Shown piece by piece: positions 45,098 through 53,290 of a stretch of 64,000 bases of DNA. Every line of letters begins with the position of its first letter. The stretch's first letter is position 1. The notes under the pieces were generated by a model. That model worked only from the letters and a program-made list of their open reading frames with translations, made no database searches and was not told the origin of the DNA. This DNA is from UKL13-2 sp947085425 (GTDB taxonomy: Bacteria > Pseudomonadota > Gammaproteobacteria > Burkholderiales > Usitatibacteraceae): the NCBI GenBank assembly GCA_947085425.1, contig CAMTWK010000001.1, positions 6,934-70,933 of the forward strand, in the 5' to 3' direction. Made by a program: the position numbers and the translations under genes.

Positions 45098-45412
45098 ATG
45101 AGCACTCAAGACAAAATTCGCGACACCGTTTCCAGCAACCCAGTGGTGTTGTACATGAAAGGCTCGCCACAATTTCCAATGTGCGGTTTTTCCGCTTCCG
45201 CCATCCAGATTTTGAAAGCCAACGGCGTTGACAAGCCGTTTACGGTTGACGTTTTGCAAGATGAAGAAATTCGTCAGGGCATCAAGGAATACGCCAACTG
45301 GCCGACCATTCCGCAGCTTTATGTAGGTGGCGAGTTTATTGGCGGTGCCGATATCCTGCGTGAAATGCACCAGTCGGGTGAATTAAAAACCCTGCTCGAA
45401 ACAAAAAACTGA
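45098..45412 (+). CDS. grxD: Monothiol glutaredoxin (Grx4 family)
   Basis: Grx4-type proteins bind and transfer [2Fe-2S] clusters. The 104-residue protein has the CGFS motif with C29, the glutathione-binding WPTIPQLYV and GGADILREM. It follows prmC by 35 bp, and a TATAAT at 45057-45062 suggests that it may also have its own promoter. It is convergent with tupC, with a 9-bp tandem repeat between them. Confidence 0.97.
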   Translation: MSTQDKIRDTVSSNPVVLYMKGSPQFPMCGFSASAIQILKANGVDKPFTVDVLQDEEIRQGIKEYANWPTIPQLYVGGEFIGGADILREMHQSGELKTLLETKN

Positions 45413-45422
45413 TTGGTCCGAT

Positions 45423-45494
45423 CGGTCAAACCGGTTCAATCGGTCAAACCGGCCCAAGCGTTCAAACCGGTTCAAGCGGTTCAAGCGGTTGTTA
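45423..45494. repeat. 9-bp tandem repeat between grxD and tupC
   Basis: Eight consecutive 9-bp units fit the consensus CGGTTCAAN: CGGTCAAAC, CGGTTCAAT, CGGTCAAAC, CGGCCCAAG, CGTTCAAAC, CGGTTCAAG, CGGTTCAAG and a terminal degenerate CGGTTGTTA. The array lies 10 bp past the grxD stop and covers the last codons and stop of the convergent tupC. The period is divisible by three. Confidence 0.85.
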
Positions 45495-46194
45495 ACGCGC
45501 CGTCGGTCAAGTCGAGCCGCACCACACCGGGAAGGTCAATAATTTCCCGGTCGTGGCACGCCACCACCACGGTGCGTTGTGCTGCCACCATGTTTTGTAA
45601 TAACAAAACAATTTGTGGGCGCGCATGCCGATCCAAATTGGCGGTTGGCTCATCCACCAGCAATAATTTTGGCTCCAGTACTTTGGCGCGTGCCAGCGCC
45701 AAGCGTTGGCGTTCGCCGCCCGACAGACGTTTGGGTGGGACACCCCGACGCGCATCGAGTCCCGCCCAATGGATAGCCTCGCTGACCAACACATCACGGG
45801 TCGCGGCCGGCACCTTGCGCATGATGAGTCCATACGCCACATTCGCTTCAACATTGGATTGAAACAGATAGGGATGTTGGTGTACATGGATAATGTGTTG
45901 CCGCCATTCCGGCGGATAAACGGCGGTGGTACTTGTGCCCGCAAAGGTCATATCGAGTGTATCGGCCGGTTCCAGCCCGGCAAGTATGCGAAGCAGAGTT
46001 GTTTTGCCGCTGCCGTTGTCACCGGTTAACACATATAGCGTGCCTGGCCGCAACGATAAATTATTGATGGCAAACAACTGACGCTCGCCAAACGATTTGG
46101 TCAGCCGTTTGATGAATAACATCGATTCATTGTTCGGCATGGCTGTGGGCAACGCGGTTGGCAACGCGGTCGTCGAAATTTTTGCGGCGGTCAT
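45481..46194 (-). CDS. tupC: Tungstate ABC transporter ATP-binding protein
   Basis: This 237-residue ATPase has Walker A GDNGSGKTTLLRILAG, signature RLSGGERQRLALARA, Walker B LLLVDEPTANLD and switch histidine CHD. An N-terminal tail with repeated ALPTA units precedes the domain. The TupC assignment rests on tupB and tupA in the same operon. The ATG overlaps the tupB stop by 4 bp. Its stop codon lies within the 9-bp tandem repeat, so repeat expansion could alter the C-terminus. Confidence 0.87.
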   Translation of the reverse strand: MTAAKISTTALPTALPTAMPNNESMLFIKRLTKSFGERQLFAINNLSLRPGTLYVLTGDNGSGKTTLLRILAGLEPADTLDMTFAGTSTTAVYPPEWRQHIIHVHQHPYLFQSNVEANVAYGLIMRKVPAATRDVLVSEAIHWAGLDARRGVPPKRLSGGERQRLALARAKVLEPKLLLVDEPTANLDRHARPQIVLLLQNMVAAQRTVVVACHDREIIDLPGVVRLDLTDGALTTA

Positions 46195-46886
46195 TTCAGC
46201 TGCCCTTCGCCTTGCAGCGTGTGGAAGGCACCGTTAATCACCAGCGCCATCACAATCAGGACAATGCCCAGCGCAATGCCTTGGGAAAACTCTCCCTTGG
46301 CCGTTTCCAGCGAAATGGCGGTGGGAATATTGCGGGTTGAACCGGCAATATTGCCGCCGACCATCATCGCGCAACCCACTTCGGAAATGACCCGGCCAAA
46401 TCCATTAAACAAACCGGCCATGACCGCAAAACGCACTTCAAACAATGTCGTCAGTGCGGCACGGCTTGGTGATGCGCCAAGTGACACGGCGGTCTCATGG
46501 ACAATCCGGTCGGCGCCCTGCACCGATGCCAGCGTAAATGCCGCCAACACCGGAAAGGCGATGATGGCCTGCCCCAAAATCATCGCGGTTTGGGTATACA
46601 GCAGGCCCAACTCGCCCAAGGGGCCCGAGCGCGCCAGCAACACATACAACACCAACCCGACGACCACGGTTGGAAACGACAAAAAACTTTGCAAGATCAC
46701 CACCACTGCGCGCCGACCCGGAAACGATACGGTTGCCAGCACAAATCCGCTCAACACGGCCACGGGTGTGGCAATCAAAAGCGCCATGCCGGACACCTTT
46801 AAGGAAATCCACACCACCCCCCAAAGCTCGGGGTCACCCGTAAACAACATTCGTAACGCTTCTTGCGTCGCCGCCCACAGTTCCAT
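46191..46886 (-). CDS. tupB: Tungstate ABC transporter permease
   Basis: This 231-residue inner-membrane permease has about five TM helices and the EAA-type loop HETAVSLGASPSRAALTTLFEVR. A conserved ending VISEVGCAMMVGGNIAGSTRNIPTAI is characteristic of the TupB group. The ATG at 46886 follows AAGGA and lies 3 bp after the tupA stop. It works with TupA (periplasmic binding) and TupC (ATPase). Confidence 0.92.
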   Translation of the reverse strand: MELWAATQEALRMLFTGDPELWGVVWISLKVSGMALLIATPVAVLSGFVLATVSFPGRRAVVVILQSFLSFPTVVVGLVLYVLLARSGPLGELGLLYTQTAMILGQAIIAFPVLAAFTLASVQGADRIVHETAVSLGASPSRAALTTLFEVRFAVMAGLFNGFGRVISEVGCAMMVGGNIAGSTRNIPTAISLETAKGEFSQGIALGIVLIVMALVINGAFHTLQGEGQLK

Positions 46887-46889
46887 CAA

Positions 46890-47690
46890 TTAATCCTTTG
46901 GCGCGGGGCCGGGAGTGAATAGTACCGCCCCATCCACCTTCAGTTCCAGAATGGCATCGCGTCCGGCCGGCGAAACAATCCAGTTGATGAGTTTTAACGC
47001 GTAGCTGTGTTTTGTATGCGGATGTTTGGCGGGATTTACGTCCATGATGCCATACGGGTTATACAACCCCGGCACCTGGGTGACGATAACATGCAGCCCC
47101 ACCCGACCACGATGCGCCAGGTAGGTACCACGATCCGACAGTGTGTACGCCAACAAATTGCCGGCCATGGTGAGTGTTTCTCCCATGCCTTGACCGACTT
47201 CCAAATACCATTTGCCTTTGGGTGTGATATTCACTTCACGCCACAATGCCAGTTCCTTTTTGTGCGTGCCGGAATCATCACCCCTCGAAATAAATTTCGA
47301 CTCCGTTTTGGCAATCCGCATTAACGCTGCAGAGGCATTTCTTTCGCCGCGCAATTTGGCCGGATCGGTTTTCGGGCCGACAATAATAAAATCGTTGTAC
47401 ATCACGTCACGACGTACCGTGCCAAAACCTGCGGCCATGTATTTATCTTCGTCCGGCCGTGAATGCACCATCACCACATCGACGTCACCCCGCTCGGCCA
47501 GTTTCAGCGCCTGTCCAGTGCCGACGGAAATGACCTTGACCTTGATGCCGGTTAATTTTTCAAACTTCGGCAGGATCAACGCCAACAGACCGGAAGCCTC
47601 GGTGGAGGTGGTGGTCGCCAGTCGTAATTCATTGGCCAATCCTTGCAATGGCAATAAAAACGCGAGTGCGACAGCAAGCAAAACTTTCAA
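46890..47690 (-). CDS. tupA: Tungstate-binding periplasmic protein
   Basis: This 266-residue protein has a signal peptide (about 1-19) and the TupA hallmark LATTTSTEASGLL at about 24-36; in the family the TTTS segment contributes oxyanion ligands. Further blocks are VISVGTGQAL, DVVMVHSRPDEDKY, SRGDDSGTHKKE and GQGMGETL. The start is TTG at 47690 with GGAGA nine bases upstream. TupA proteins prefer tungstate over molybdate; the target tungsto-enzyme is not in the window. Confidence 0.92.
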   Translation of the reverse strand: MKVLLAVALAFLLPLQGLANELRLATTTSTEASGLLALILPKFEKLTGIKVKVISVGTGQALKLAERGDVDVVMVHSRPDEDKYMAAGFGTVRRDVMYNDFIIVGPKTDPAKLRGERNASAALMRIAKTESKFISRGDDSGTHKKELALWREVNITPKGKWYLEVGQGMGETLTMAGNLLAYTLSDRGTYLAHRGRVGLHVIVTQVPGLYNPYGIMDVNPAKHPHTKHSYALKLINWIVSPAGRDAILELKVDGAVLFTPGPAPKD

Positions 47691-47824
47691 ATCGAATCTC
47701 CAGTGGCGGGCTTCACAATGTCAATTCTAGCTGACCGCCGTACAAATCCTTATTCGTCGATGGTGCGATTACCGTACGGGCAACCTATACTGACAGGCCG
47801 TTCATGTTGTGCCCACGCCGCCCA

Positions 47825-48847
47825 ATGTCATTCTTTCGCACCAGGACTACTGCCGTTTACACGATTGCCATTTTTTCGGCACTGATGGTGTGTTTGGTTG
47901 CACTCGCAGTTGGGCAGTTTCCCATTGCTCCCGGTGAATTGATCGCGATTGTCCAAGCCAAAATTTTTAGTGGTTCGTCGATTGCGCCGACCCACGCCGA
48001 ATTGGTTGTTTTTGATATTCGTGGCCCGCGCATTGTTGGTGCGTTCATGGTGGGCGGTGCACTCGCCGCCGCCGGTGCCGCCTATCAAAACCTGTTTCGC
48101 AATCCGCTGGTTTCCCCGGATATTCTGGGTGTCTCCAGTGGTGCCGCCTTGGGCGCGGTATTGGGCATTTTTCTGACGCTGCCGTTGTTGGCCATTCAAG
48201 CCATGGCGTTTGCCGGCGGGTTGACTGCGGTGGCCGCCATTTATTGGGTCAGCGCGCGTATTCGTGGCCATGACCCGATCTTGACCCTGGTGCTGGCGGG
48301 CGTGGTGATCGGCTCCCTGCTGGGCTCGGGCGTGGCCCTCACCAAATACTTGGCCGACCCCTACAATCAATTGCCGGCGATCACCTATTGGTTACTCGGC
48401 AGTTTTGCCGGCATTTCAAAAACTGATCTTCAGGTTGCTTTGCCAATCATGGCCATCGCACTGCTGCCGTTGTTTTTATTGCGCTGGCGCATCAACCTGC
48501 TGGCGTTGCCGGAAGACGAGGCGCGCGCGTTGGGTGTGAATGTGCCGCGTCTGCGGCTGATGGTGATTGTTGGTGCCACCTTGATGACAGCCGCGTCCGT
48601 GGCGCTATGCGGCATGGTGGGCTGGGTCGGGCTGGTGGTGCCCCACGCCGTCCGGTTATTGGTGGGTGCCGAATTTTCACGGCTATTGCCGCTGGCCATA
48701 CTAATCGGCGGCACCTTTATGGTGGCGATCGACACCATCGGCCGCAGCATCGCGCAGATTGAAATACCACCGGGCATATTGACGGCGGCAATCGGCACAC
48801 CGGTGTTTATATGGCTGATGATGCTGACCTTTCGGCGGCGCGATTGA
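47825..48847 (+). CDS. FecCD-family metal/siderophore ABC transporter permease
   Basis: This 340-residue BtuC/FecCD-type permease has about ten TM helices, with RGPRIVGAFMVGGALAAAGAAYQNLFRNPLVSPDILG-type core near residues 70-105 and GWVGLVVPHAVRLLVGAEFSRLLP near 270-295. Starts at 47804 and 47825 are both possible. Members import iron-siderophores, heme, cobalamin or, in the MolBC case, molybdate/tungstate. No binding protein lies next to it. It is divergent from tupA, so oxyanion transport is possible but unproven. Confidence 0.88.
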   Translation: MSFFRTRTTAVYTIAIFSALMVCLVALAVGQFPIAPGELIAIVQAKIFSGSSIAPTHAELVVFDIRGPRIVGAFMVGGALAAAGAAYQNLFRNPLVSPDILGVSSGAALGAVLGIFLTLPLLAIQAMAFAGGLTAVAAIYWVSARIRGHDPILTLVLAGVVIGSLLGSGVALTKYLADPYNQLPAITYWLLGSFAGISKTDLQVALPIMAIALLPLFLLRWRINLLALPEDEARALGVNVPRLRLMVIVGATLMTAASVALCGMVGWVGLVVPHAVRLLVGAEFSRLLPLAILIGGTFMVAIDTIGRSIAQIEIPPGILTAAIGTPVFIWLMMLTFRRRD

Positions 48848-48849
48848 TC

Positions 48850-49647
48850 ATGTCCACCCATACCCCACCCAATGACACACCGCGGCTGACAGTTAGTCAG
48901 CTCACCATCGGTTATCCGCGCCGCACCTTGGTGAGCAATATTTCATTGACTGTTGCGCCCGGCTCGGCGCTGGCCATTTTGGGGCCGAACGGCAGCGGCA
49001 AAACCACCCTGTTTCGCACCTTGTTGGGATTGCTTCCGCCCAAATCCGGTCGAGTGAAACTCGGCGATCTGGATACCGGCGCGTGGTCGAATCGCGACCT
49101 TGCCCGGCATATGGGTTATGTGCCCCAAGCAACCAATATATTTAATTTCAACGTTATTGAAATCGTCGAAATGGCGCGGGCGTCTCGTTTACCATGGCAC
49201 GCCCTGCCCGGAAAACGCGATCGCGACATCGCGATGGACGCGTTGCAACAACTCAACATGGCGGCGTTTGCCGATCGGGAATTTGCCGAGTTGTCCGGCG
49301 GCGAGCGGCAACTGGTTTTGGTTGCCCGCGCGCTGGCGTCGGAAGCGCGCATTTTATTGCTCGATGAACCGACCGCCAGCCTCGATTTTGGCAACCGGTT
49401 GATGATGATGAACACACTCAGCCGCCTCAAACAATCCGGCGTGACCATTATTTTTTCCAGCCACGACCCACAACACGCGTTTCAATTGTGCAGCGGGCCC
49501 GATGATCAAACCTTGACCATCAACAAAATCGGCGACGTTGCCGTTGGCACCACCGCCGCATTACTCACGCCATCCGCACTGGCGGCCTTGTATCAAGTGC
49601 CGGAACAAACACTTCCAATTTTTTCTCACTCATCTCGCCAGGCGTAG
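48850..49647 (+). CDS. FecE-family ABC transporter ATP-binding protein
   Basis: This 265-residue ATPase has Walker A GPNGSGKTTLFRTLLG, the Q-loop YVPQATNIFNF, signature ELSGGERQLVLVARAL, Walker B LLLDEPTASLDFGN and switch SSHDPQHAF. It begins 2 bp after the permease stop, so the pair forms one transporter. The DPQHAF ending resembles FecE/MolC-type ATPases. The binding protein must be encoded elsewhere, or shared. Confidence 0.9.
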   Translation: MSTHTPPNDTPRLTVSQLTIGYPRRTLVSNISLTVAPGSALAILGPNGSGKTTLFRTLLGLLPPKSGRVKLGDLDTGAWSNRDLARHMGYVPQATNIFNFNVIEIVEMARASRLPWHALPGKRDRDIAMDALQQLNMAAFADREFAELSGGERQLVLVARALASEARILLLDEPTASLDFGNRLMMMNTLSRLKQSGVTIIFSSHDPQHAFQLCSGPDDQTLTINKIGDVAVGTTAALLTPSALAALYQVPEQTLPIFSHSSRQA

Positions 49648-49793
49648 CGCGATGATCAAACTCGCCTATTGGCAAGCCTCACCAAACACATTTACCTGGA
49701 AATGCCCGCCATTAAACGAGTTTCACATTACATTGTTTCGCGTTAAATCGGCATTAAAGCCATTACAAATCTCGAAAACACGAAACATCATTC

Positions 49794-50756
49794 ATGCCAA
49801 ACAAAACACCCACTGAAATCTATCGCCGTCAAATTTCAATCTGGCTAGCCACCACTTTCGTTATTATTGCCACCATGACCACCGCCTCCGCCCAAACACT
49901 TTCATTCAAAAATATCCTTGAGCGCCCCAACCGGCCAGCGCCGACCGCAAAAATTGCCTATGGCCCACATGCCGATCAATTCGGCGAGTTGTGGTTGCCT
50001 GCAAACGTCAATCACTCCGCCCAACCTGCGAAAAAATTACCGGTGGTGATCTTGATTCATGGCGGCTGTTGGCGTGCAGATTTACCGGGGCCCGAATTGG
50101 TGGCATTTTTGGCGGACGATTTGCGCAAACAAGGCGTGGCCGTTTGGAGCATCACCTACCGGCGCGTCGGCACAAAAGCCGAGCATTTTTCACCTTATCC
50201 CGATACCTTTCTGGATGTCGCCGCGGCCACGGAAAAAATTCGCGACCTGGCAAAAACGTACCCGCTCGATTTAACCCGTGTCGTCACCAGCGGTCATTCG
50301 GCAGGTGGCCACTTGGCGATGTGGTTGGCGGCACGGCCGCGCCTGCCAATGGATTCACCGCTTTATCAAAATAATCCGTTGCCGATTCGCGCCGTGGTCG
50401 GCATTGCCGCCATGCCGGATTTGGCCTATGCCAAAGTCGCCTCCGCCCACGCCTGTGGTGCCGACACGGTCGACTTATTAATAAATAGCCGTGATCGCAA
50501 AGACACCGCCACCCGCGACACCTCGATCACCCCGCTATTGCCGCTGGGCGTCAAACAAATATTGATCAGTGGTGTTTATGACGCGATAGTGGCACCGGCG
50601 CAGGCGTTGCGTCATCGCGAACGCGCCAAAGAAAAAAATGAATTCATCGAGTTGCTCACGCTTGATTTGGCCGGGCACTTCGAACTGATCGCGCCGTGGA
50701 CAGCGGCCGGGCAAGCCGTTGTTGAATCGATTATCAAACAGACACGGCTAAAATAG
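49794..50756 (+). CDS. Exported alpha/beta hydrolase, arylformamidase-like
   Basis: This 320-residue protein has an N-terminal signal peptide (cleavage near residue 33, ASA-QTL) and an alpha/beta hydrolase fold: oxyanion HGGCW (89-93), nucleophile S169 in GHSAGGH, D263 in SGVYDAIVAP and H295 in GHFEL. The HGG motif and layout resemble esterases and kynurenine formamidases. tryptophan 2,3-dioxygenase lies 1.7 kb downstream on the other strand, so formylkynurenine is a possible substrate, but the signal peptide argues for a periplasmic target. Confidence 0.78.
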   Translation: MPNKTPTEIYRRQISIWLATTFVIIATMTTASAQTLSFKNILERPNRPAPTAKIAYGPHADQFGELWLPANVNHSAQPAKKLPVVILIHGGCWRADLPGPELVAFLADDLRKQGVAVWSITYRRVGTKAEHFSPYPDTFLDVAAATEKIRDLAKTYPLDLTRVVTSGHSAGGHLAMWLAARPRLPMDSPLYQNNPLPIRAVVGIAAMPDLAYAKVASAHACGADTVDLLINSRDRKDTATRDTSITPLLPLGVKQILISGVYDAIVAPAQALRHRERAKEKNEFIELLTLDLAGHFELIAPWTAAGQAVVESIIKQTRLK

Positions 50757-51018
50757 TCCATCACTTGGAGTCAAAAATATTCTTCGCAGGTAGTTACACA
50801 ATCCAGTTAGGCTGTAGGGCGATTTATTGATATTTAATAAATGCTGCTTTAATAAAATTCTGCCGCATGATATAGGGCCTAAGGAAATTTGATTCCCGCA
50901 ATTGAGTTTGAAGGTTGGTTGCCGGACGGAGTGAAACCTGCAGCCTAAAAGATGTAATTCGGCTTTAAGTGCGAAAACTGATCGGTAAAGTCGATTGGAA
51001 AAAGGAGAGGAAAAGCCT

Positions 51019-51936
51019 ATGGAATCCGACGCAGACCCCTGCGAAGTTTGCAAATTTGATCATGCAATCAATCTACCAGAGAGTGGTGATTGGATTCGCC
51101 AAAATTGTCCCCGCTGCGGCGAATTTAAGTTGTCTAGGACAGTGAGTTCAATTATGAATGCAGGGTTTTCACCCGAAAAACGCGCGCGACTATCAGGCTG
51201 GATACGCGAACAGTATCAAGCAGGCGCAGTTCCCATCATTACTTCAGACAACTTACCTAGAATTCTGGCGCGCCCAATACCCTCTGTCGCCGATCGAGCA
51301 ACAGCGCTTCTAGTCGAGGCTGAAAGTGGATTAAGCAAATTGGGGGATCGCTTCAACATTAATGATCCTAGGTTTATGGCCGCAACATACTCTTCAAACA
51401 AGGACGACGTGACGTTCTTGCTTACCCTGTTAAAAGATCAGGGACTGGCGGAATTAAAGGAAATGGGAGGTGGATGCGAAATTTTACCGGCTGGGTATAT
51501 TCGACTGGATGAGGAAAGGAAAATTGCGCCCAATTCATCCAAAGGATTCGTTGCGATGTGGTTCAACGAAGACCTTAAGAACGTTTATAGCTCTGGTTTC
51601 GAGGCCGGCATTTTTGGTGCCGGCTATGACCCCATTCGCATGGATCGTGTTGAACACATCAATAAGATAGATGACGAAATCATTAAACAAATAAACGGGG
51701 CGAGATTTATCGTTGCGGATTTCACCGGGCATCGTGGAGGTGTGTATTTTGAAGCGGGTTACGCGCTAGGAAAAGACATCCCAGTATTCTGGACTTGCCG
51801 AAAGGACAACATGGGTGAATTGCATTTCGACATTCGCCAATTCAACTGCATTGATTGGGATGCGCCGGAGGAATTAGCAAGCCGCTTGAGCGCGCGTATT
51901 GAAGCGGTGCTTGGCCCTGGGCCGAAAAAACCTTAA
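51019..51936 (+). CDS. Zinc-ribbon protein with nucleoside deoxyribosyltransferase/TIR-like C-terminal domain
   Basis: I do not recognise a named family for this 305-residue protein. A zinc-ribbon-like N-terminus has C8, C11, C30 and C33 (CEVC and CPRCGEFKLS). A helical middle (about 40-170) is followed by a Rossmann-like domain (about 175-280) with KGFVAMWF, INGARFIVADFTGHRGGVYFEAGYALG and PVFWTCR. The last resembles nucleoside 2-deoxyribosyltransferase folds, with Glu245 in the position of their catalytic Glu. AAAGGAGAGG precedes the ATG. It stands alone in an AT-richer islet. A nucleotide- or NAD-cleaving defence effector is possible. Confidence 0.7.
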   Translation: MESDADPCEVCKFDHAINLPESGDWIRQNCPRCGEFKLSRTVSSIMNAGFSPEKRARLSGWIREQYQAGAVPIITSDNLPRILARPIPSVADRATALLVEAESGLSKLGDRFNINDPRFMAATYSSNKDDVTFLLTLLKDQGLAELKEMGGGCEILPAGYIRLDEERKIAPNSSKGFVAMWFNEDLKNVYSSGFEAGIFGAGYDPIRMDRVEHINKIDDEIIKQINGARFIVADFTGHRGGVYFEAGYALGKDIPVFWTCRKDNMGELHFDIRQFNCIDWDAPEELASRLSARIEAVLGPGPKKP

Positions 51937-51985
51937 ACAAAAGCCTTTGCATGACGACAAACCAGTCCCAAAGCGTGACGCTTCA

Positions 51986-52210
51986 TCAGGCGGCGAGTTC
52001 GAAGCGCCGCGTCAGCAACTCAAAGGCGATTGGGCCGTCCGTGATGATGCTATTCAATTCAAGCAACTCCGGGATGACGACTTTCAGTTTCTCGATCAGC
52101 GCTTCTGAAGTCGATGCCTCGATGGCAAGGCCTGGGACCGCTTCGCTGGTCGCCACCCACACGTTTGCGTCAGGGTCCCACTCGGCATGTACGTAATACG
52201 GCTTGTTCAT
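51986..52210 (-). CDS. DUF1902 (HicB-like antitoxin-type) protein
   Basis: This 74-residue protein matches the DUF1902 pattern: HAEWDPDANVWVATSEAVPGLAIEA (about 8-32), followed by VVIPELLELN and FELLTRRFELAA. The family resembles HicB antitoxins without the DNA-binding tail. GGAGA precedes the ATG at 52210. No HicA-type toxin is found on either side; a 17-codon ORF overlaps its stop (TGATG) but shows no toxin features. It appears orphaned. Confidence 0.8.
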   Translation of the reverse strand: MNKPYYVHAEWDPDANVWVATSEAVPGLAIEASTSEALIEKLKVVIPELLELNSIITDGPIAFELLTRRFELAA

Positions 52211-52405
52211 CACGATCTCCAATGCGTTATTGCCACTAGCTTATCACTTACTTTTGCGGCGAGTAAGGAGTCAACCGGCACGGAAAACAATGAAACATAA
52301 TTACATCGAAAACTCATTTATCCACGGCCTCTTCCAGCCATTTTTGCCCTGAAACGCGCGCCAATTATATGGTTTCGTTGTTTTAATCTTCAACAAACAG
52401 AATAC

Positions 52406-53284
52406 CTACAAGCCGGTACGAATATCCCATAGCTCCGGGAATAACCTGATATTGACCATCTCGCGCAAATAACTCACCCCGGCGGTGCCACCGGTGCCGC
52501 GTTTAAAACCGATCACGCGTTCAACGGTGGTGACATGACGAAAACGCCATTGCCGGAAATAGTCTTCCAGATCGACCAACTTTTCGGCCAGCTCATACAA
52601 GTCCCAATGTTTTTCAGTATTGGCGTAGACCTCGCCCCAGGCGCGGGCGACACTGTCGTTGGCCTGATAGGTCACCGACCAATCCCGATCGGTGGCGGCT
52701 TGATCGAGCGTAAAACCACGCCGCTGCAACATGCGGTTGGCCTCGTCATAAATGGACGGTGACTCAAGTTGGGTCAAAAGCGTGGCGTGATCATCGGCAC
52801 GATGCGCAAACGGTTTGAGCAACACGCGGTTTTTATTGCCAAATAAAAATTCCACCATACGGTACTGGTGCGACTGGAATCCCGACGACTTGGCGAGGCT
52901 GGCGCGAAACGCCGAATATTCGGTCGGCGTGAGTGTCGCCAAAATGTCCCATGACTGAATCAGGTTATTCATGATGCGCGACACCCGCGCCATCATTTTG
53001 AACGCCGGTGCCAGATTATCCTGGCGAATATGCTCACGAGCGGCACCCAGCTCACTCAACATCAGCTTCATCCATAGTTCGGTGGCTTGATGTTGAATAA
53101 TGAACAACAATTCGTTGCGCTCACCGGACAGCGGCTTTTGCGCGCCCAACAATAAATCGAGCTGCAAATAATCTCCGTAACTCATGTCGTTGCGGAAATT
53201 ATCAAACGCCCCTTCCGGCAGTTCGGCTGATGATGCAGAAACCGGGCAACCTGGGCTGGTATTTTTTTTGTCGGTGGGATTCAT
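52406..53284 (-). CDS. kynA: Tryptophan 2,3-dioxygenase
   Basis: This heme enzyme converts L-tryptophan to N-formylkynurenine, the first step of kynurenine degradation. The 292-residue protein has the active-site H65 in FIIQHQATELW, the substrate-binding YRMVEFLFG stretch, the proximal heme ligand H250 in RFRHVTTVERV and the GTGGTAGVSYL loop. It lies 6 bp downstream of the SMP-30-like gene. kynU is not in the window; the arylformamidase-like gene at 49.8 kb could supply the next step. Confidence 0.97.
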   Translation of the reverse strand: MNPTDKKNTSPGCPVSASSAELPEGAFDNFRNDMSYGDYLQLDLLLGAQKPLSGERNELLFIIQHQATELWMKLMLSELGAAREHIRQDNLAPAFKMMARVSRIMNNLIQSWDILATLTPTEYSAFRASLAKSSGFQSHQYRMVEFLFGNKNRVLLKPFAHRADDHATLLTQLESPSIYDEANRMLQRRGFTLDQAATDRDWSVTYQANDSVARAWGEVYANTEKHWDLYELAEKLVDLEDYFRQWRFRHVTTVERVIGFKRGTGGTAGVSYLREMVNIRLFPELWDIRTGL

Positions 53285-53290
53285 TTGAGA

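Noticed and set aside
45423..45494. CRISPR-like array
   Set aside because: Units are 9 bp with no spacers; it is a simple tandem repeat.
45413..45862. 149-codon plus-strand frame starting with VKPVQ-like repeats after grxD
   Set aside because: It begins with TTG inside the 9-bp tandem repeat and runs antisense to tupC; the repeat peptide follows from the 9-bp period.
47691..47824. Molybdenum cofactor riboswitch or ModE box upstream of tupA
   Set aside because: No TATATA-type ModE palindrome or the expected stem set could be found in the divergent region.
51934..51986. 17-codon ORF as a HicA toxin partner of DUF1902
   Set aside because: Too short for HicA and lacks its double-stranded-RNA-binding-like pattern and catalytic histidine context.
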